The position numbers and the translations under genes are program-made. Positions 36,968-40,147 of a DNA stretch of 40,147 nt are shown here, in pieces. The number at the start of each line of letters is the position of its first letter. The stretch's first letter is position 1. The notes under the pieces were generated by a model. It had not been told where the DNA came from and ran no database searches. It saw only the letters and a program-made list of their open reading frames with translations. This stretch comes from Azoarcus sp. (GTDB taxonomy: Bacteria; Pseudomonadota; Gammaproteobacteria; Burkholderiales; Rhodocyclaceae): positions 1 through 40,147 of the forward strand of contig JAUVVG010000034.1 in assembly GCA_030604735.1 (NCBI GenBank). Direction: 5' to 3'.

Positions 36968-37528
36968 ATGGAACCCGAGACTGACCGAGACAATGCCCCA
37001 GCGGGCAAAAAACCCCTGCACCGCCGTGCGCTGCGCTGGTTCATCGACATCGCGATCATCCTGGGCATCGTGTTCGCCGTACAGTCCTGGCGGACCCGGG
37101 ATGTGCCGAGCGGACCGATTCCCGACTTCGCCTTCGCGATGGCCGAGGGCGGTTACACCACCCTCGAGGCCTGGCGCGCCCAACACCCGGGTTCGGCGAC
37201 GATGGTGTATTTCTGGGCCGACTGGTGTCCGATCTGCCGCACCATAGAAGGCCGGATAGACGAGGTCTCGACCCACTGGCCGGTGCTCACCGTCGCGATG
37301 CAATCCGGCGACAGCGCCAACGTCCAGAAGCACCTGAGCGAACGCGGGTTGAACTGGCCCGCAGCGATGGACGAACGTGGGCAACTGGCCGCCAGCCTCG
37401 GCATACGGGGCGTGCCGACCATGCTGATCCTGGACCCGAACGGCCACATCCGGTTCAGCGAAATGGGCCTGAGTTCCGCGAGCGGTCTCAGATTGCGCCT
37501 GTGGTGGGCCCAGCGCCAGGGGAGCTGA
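36968..37528 (+). CDS. Membrane-anchored thioredoxin-like protein, ScsD/TlpA type
   Basis: 186 residues. A single membrane helix (about 22-41, WFIDIAIILGIVFAVQSW) anchors a periplasmic thioredoxin fold. The redox motif is WADWCPICR, with CPIC typical of ScsD-type disulfide oxidoreductases, and the cis-Pro loop GVPTMLILD is present. It probably reduces or oxidises thiols in the periplasm. The start at ATG 36968 is chosen because upstream in-frame sequence (from 36920) lacks coding character; the ribosome site is weak. It lies 201 bases after lpdA and overlaps the convergent GTPase gene by 41 bases at their ends. Confidence 0.88.
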   Translation: MEPETDRDNAPAGKKPLHRRALRWFIDIAIILGIVFAVQSWRTRDVPSGPIPDFAFAMAEGGYTTLEAWRAQHPGSATMVYFWADWCPICRTIEGRIDEVSTHWPVLTVAMQSGDSANVQKHLSERGLNWPAAMDERGQLAASLGIRGVPTMLILDPNGHIRFSEMGLSSASGLRLRLWWAQRQGS

Positions 37529-38945
37529 GCCCGGCGACACTGCCCGCCAGCACTTCGGCCAGCGCATCCACGGCCGAACCCCGGCCGCCCGCCTCATCGG
37601 CCGGCCCGTCTATTGCCGACCAATGCCGGTTCGACCGCGCACGCTGAATCGGCGCCGGCAGACGACCCTCCTGCCACTGCCTGGTCTCTTCGGCATCGCG
37701 ATGAATCGGCTTCACCGCCGCATGACCGCGCGTCTCCAGCGCCTGCAGCAACTGCAACTGGCGCAGCGCCAGCAAACGCAGCACAGGGTCGCCGACTGCG
37801 AGCTGGCGCTGGCCGGTCAGGACTGTCCGCAAACGATCTCCGAAATGGCGCATCGCCTGCAATCCCCCCCCGGCGATGGCGCCAATGGCTGCCGCCGCAC
37901 CCAGCGTCAAACCGCCCACCATCAGGTCGATCCCCGCCCCGGCCGCCGCGCCGGCTGCGGCGCCAGTCCCGAGCTTGACGCCCATCTGACGCAAGGTTTC
38001 GGGATGAAACAAATCGTCTTCCCAGCGCCCATCGATCAGCGGCAAGGGCAGCTCATCCACATCCTCTCGGCCAAAGCGGTAAAGCGCGAGCAAGGCGTCG
38101 ACACATTGCTGCTCGCGCGCGCGAATCGAGGCGTTCAGGTGCGCGACGCCGCGCTCGAGCGCGGCGTCATCGTTGGCGGCAAGATCGAAGCGACAGGCCG
38201 CTGCATCGATCAGCAGCTCTGCGATCAAGCCGAGACCCGCCCTGTGCCTCAGTTCGGCCTCGCGTGCGCGACACGCCACCAGGGTATCCAGCGCCGGTCG
38301 ATGCGCGTCGAGCACGGTCGCCAGCTTCTCGTACAAGCGACGCTCGCCATCACGCTCGGGCGCCACCGTGTCGAAACGAACCACCGCATGCAGACCGAGT
38401 CTCGCCAGCGCCTCCCGCCAGGCCGACTCGTTGGCCTCGGGCGAACGCACGAAGTTCAGCACCGGCAACAAGGGCACCGCGCAGCTGCCGAGCACCGCCA
38501 GTTCGTCGCGATGCTTGGCCAGCACCGGATCACGCGCATCGATCACATAAAAACCGGCATCGCTCGCCAACAGTTGCCGCAACACCTTGGCTTCCTGTTC
38601 GAAGCGAGCATGGGCTTGCGGTGACGCCAGAAAGCGCGACACACGCGCCGGTCCGTCCAGACGCTCGGCGCCAGGGTCGTCCAGGTCTTCGAGCAGCTCG
38701 AACAAGGCGATCGGATCTTCCATGCCCGGAGTGTCGAACAGCTCGACCAGCACCTGACCGTCGGCCATCAGCCGGGCCCCCTCCACATGCCGGGTCGTAC
38801 TGGGACGACTGGAAACCTCGCCAAAACCGGTGTCCCGGGTAAGCGTCCGCAGCAGCGAGGTCTTGCCGGTATTGGTGTGCCCGACGACCGCGATCCGGAC
38901 CGGATGCCCGCCCCGCTTGGGGGTCGGACCAAGCTGCTTGTCCAT
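37488..38945 (-). CDS. GTPase with DUF3482 domain
   Basis: 485 residues from ATG 38945 (GTG 38948 directly before it also fits). The N-terminal GTPase domain has the P-loop GHTNTGKTSLL, a switch Thr region (RPSTTRHVEG) and G3 DTPG. The usual NKxD G4 is not clear (VLNFVRSPEAN may replace it). The C-terminal DUF3482 part contains two Gly/Ala-rich membrane-like stretches (GVKLGTGAAAGAAAGAGIDLMVGGLTLGAAAAIGAIAGGG), so the protein may insert in or touch the inner membrane. It follows a DUF2868 gene on the same strand, a common pairing that I recall from Proteobacteria. Function of the pair is not established. Confidence 0.87.
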   Translation of the reverse strand: MDKQLGPTPKRGGHPVRIAVVGHTNTGKTSLLRTLTRDTGFGEVSSRPSTTRHVEGARLMADGQVLVELFDTPGMEDPIALFELLEDLDDPGAERLDGPARVSRFLASPQAHARFEQEAKVLRQLLASDAGFYVIDARDPVLAKHRDELAVLGSCAVPLLPVLNFVRSPEANESAWREALARLGLHAVVRFDTVAPERDGERRLYEKLATVLDAHRPALDTLVACRAREAELRHRAGLGLIAELLIDAAACRFDLAANDDAALERGVAHLNASIRAREQQCVDALLALYRFGREDVDELPLPLIDGRWEDDLFHPETLRQMGVKLGTGAAAGAAAGAGIDLMVGGLTLGAAAAIGAIAGGGLQAMRHFGDRLRTVLTGQRQLAVGDPVLRLLALRQLQLLQALETRGHAAVKPIHRDAEETRQWQEGRLPAPIQRARSNRHWSAIDGPADEAGGRGSAVDALAEVLAGSVAGLSSPGAGPTTGAI

Positions 38946-38970
38946 CACCTAGGCTGGCCTCCATGCTTAC

Positions 38971-39000
38971 CCACAGGTATTTCCACAGATATCTCCACAG
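38971..39000. repeat. Three CCACAG repeats at 12-base spacing
   Basis: CCACAG at 38971, 38983 and 38995, each preceded by T-rich sequence. The first reads TTACCCACA, one mismatch from the DnaA box TTATCCACA; the other two have two mismatches. They lie just upstream of the GTPase gene start, between it and the DUF2868 gene. This may be an operator array or a DnaA-linked site. Confidence 0.45.
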
Positions 39001-39126
39001 GTTTGCCGCACCCTCAGCCGAACAAACGCGGAGCTTCGCGATGCAGCAAGACAGGCGTCGGCCACCGGTGCGCGCCCTGTGTCTGGGCCCATCGGCGGGC
39101 AAGGGTCGGGGCGGGCTGCACCATGT

Positions 39127-40147
39127 TCAGCTTCCCTCCACCCAGGCCAGAGCCACCGACTCCGACAGCAGCACGTCCTCAGCCGCGAAACCCGTCTCCA
39201 CCAGCGCCTCCTGCCAGTAACCCAGCCGCTCTCTATCCGGGGCGTCCGCGCCGCCGCGCAGCCAGACCCGACATCGGCCACTGTGGGCCGCCAGATCGGC
39301 GATCAAGGCGAGAGTGCCCCGGTCCGGAGACAGGCGTGGATCGCACACGATCAACAGTCTTCCTGGCGGATGATCGCCCAATTCAGCCAACACCCGTTTG
39401 CGCTGCTCGCGGGTCTCGATCACGCCGACCAGGCGGACCTGGCCGCCTAGCCTGGGCGGCCAGTTGGCATCCTGTCTCAGCTCGATGCCGACCACTGTTG
39501 CATCATCACCGCTCACGCCTGCCCGGCTCAAGTGTGCGGTCTCTATCCTGCCCGGCGCGGCATCGGTCACGCCCAGGCGCTCGCTCTCGGGGGTCAGACG
39601 CGCCAGCAGCTTCGCATAGCCGGGCTGCGCCAGATCCAGCCGCGCGCGCGCGCGCCCAGCACTGAACCGGGCAAAGCAGATCGCCCACAGCAACAGTCGC
39701 GGCAACAGCCCATAGACGAAGACACAGCCGAACAGCCACGACGCCCACACCCGTCGTGCGGACTCGTCGGTCGCCGCTTGCCCGCCACTGGCCCGGACCA
39801 GATCCGCGTCCGGCACGGCAAAGCCGAACCCGCTCGGCAGCCAGCCCGCCATCGCAACGAAGCGCTCGAAGACCGCCACCGGAAGAATGGTGGTCTCCCA
39901 CACGAAGCCATAAGCCCGCGCGGAGAAGGCAAGGAGCAAGCCGAGCGTCGCGCCGACCAGGAACAGGCTCCAAACCCCATGCGTCGCCACGCCCAGCCAC
40001 CAGCGCAACAAGCCCTCGCCACGATAGAGCGACACCAGCGCCGCCGATACATGCCGCCCCGGCCCAAGGCCCGACCACCGCGCAGACAACCACAACCAGC
40101 CTCGCCCAAAGGCGCTGCCGCCAACATCGCCTCGATCACGTCCGGCC
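39127..40147 (-). CDS. DUF2868-like membrane protein, 5' truncated
   Basis: The frame is open to the window edge, so the N-terminus is missing; about 339 residues are visible. Two hydrophobic segments near the visible start (GVWSLFLVGATLGLLLAFSARAYGF and a stretch near WASWLFGCVFVYGLLPRLLLWAICFARF) are membrane helices, after which comes a soluble part with RLIVCDPRLSPDRGTLALI. This order fits DUF2868. It sits upstream of the DUF3482 GTPase, with 178 bases between them, and the two probably form one operon. Confidence 0.8.
   Translation of the reverse strand, partial: AGRDRGDVGGSAFGRGWLWLSARWSGLGPGRHVSAALVSLYRGEGLLRWWLGVATHGVWSLFLVGATLGLLLAFSARAYGFVWETTILPVAVFERFVAMAGWLPSGFGFAVPDADLVRASGGQAATDESARRVWASWLFGCVFVYGLLPRLLLWAICFARFSAGRARARLDLAQPGYAKLLARLTPESERLGVTDAAPGRIETAHLSRAGVSGDDATVVGIELRQDANWPPRLGGQVRLVGVIETREQRKRVLAELGDHPPGRLLIVCDPRLSPDRGTLALIADLAAHSGRCRVWLRGGADAPDRERLGYWQEALVETGFAAEDVLLSESVALAWVEGS

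Noticed and set aside
38971-39000. Replication origin based on DnaA-like boxes
   Set aside because: Only one box is near consensus, there is no AT-rich unwinding region, and dnaA, dnaN, parAB or gidA are not nearby.

Overview
The window is about 40.1 kb of GC-rich DNA (by eye roughly 64% GC), densely packed with genes and without a phage, insertion sequence, CRISPR array or rRNA. The gene set (Proteobacteria-type PDH operon with a lipoylated E3, Sua5-type TsaC, purEK, CvrA-type antiporter, FixJ-type regulator, bacteriohemerythrin, a PqqU-like TonB receptor) fits a gamma- or betaproteobacterium with a respiratory lifestyle. Species cannot be named from the sequence alone.

Region 1 (1-6059): a 5'-truncated metallo-beta-lactamase-fold hydrolase, a TonB receptor that closely resembles the PQQ receptor PqqU/YncD, and a secreted DUF302-like protein. 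Convergent to them lie a small disordered protein and a three-part envelope protein (degenerate alpha/beta-hydrolase-like domain, TlpA thioredoxin, Sel1 repeats). Region 2 (6331-16030): a signalling island with a CHASE-PAS-PAS-GGDEF diguanylate cyclase, a minus-strand operon of a five-PAS histidine kinase, an Rcp1-like receiver and a receiver-PAS-GAF-GAF-PAS-GGDEF-EAL protein, plus a bacteriohemerythrin. Region 3 (16112-19358): a 4-hydroxybutyryl-CoA dehydratase/HpaB-superfamily protein that lacks two of the four Fe-S ligands, its divergent TetR regulator with a perfect 17-bp palindrome between them, and a GNAT toxin/DUF1778 antitoxin pair whose toxin has Cys at the usual catalytic Tyr. Region 4 (19562-23393): folD-purE-purK-tsaC followed by tRNA-Ala(CGC) and a terminator, all on the minus strand.

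Region 5 (23467-30147): CvrA/NhaP2-type antiporter, FixJ-like regulator overlapping a PAS histidine kinase, and a divergent solitary periplasmic binding protein of the LivK type. Region 6 (30342-36816): aceE-aceF-lpdA for pyruvate dehydrogenase, with a good sigma70 promoter. The three Ala/Pro linkers that follow the three lipoyl domains are each encoded by a 76-bp REP-like inverted repeat in the same reading frame. This is the most unusual feature in the window. Region 7 (36968-40147): a membrane-anchored ScsD/TlpA-like thioredoxin, a DUF3482 GTPase and a 5'-truncated DUF2868 membrane protein.

Most gene functions are inferred from recalled family motifs. No alignments or searches were run. 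Residue numbers are hand counts and may be off by a few, except where I tied them to codon positions.
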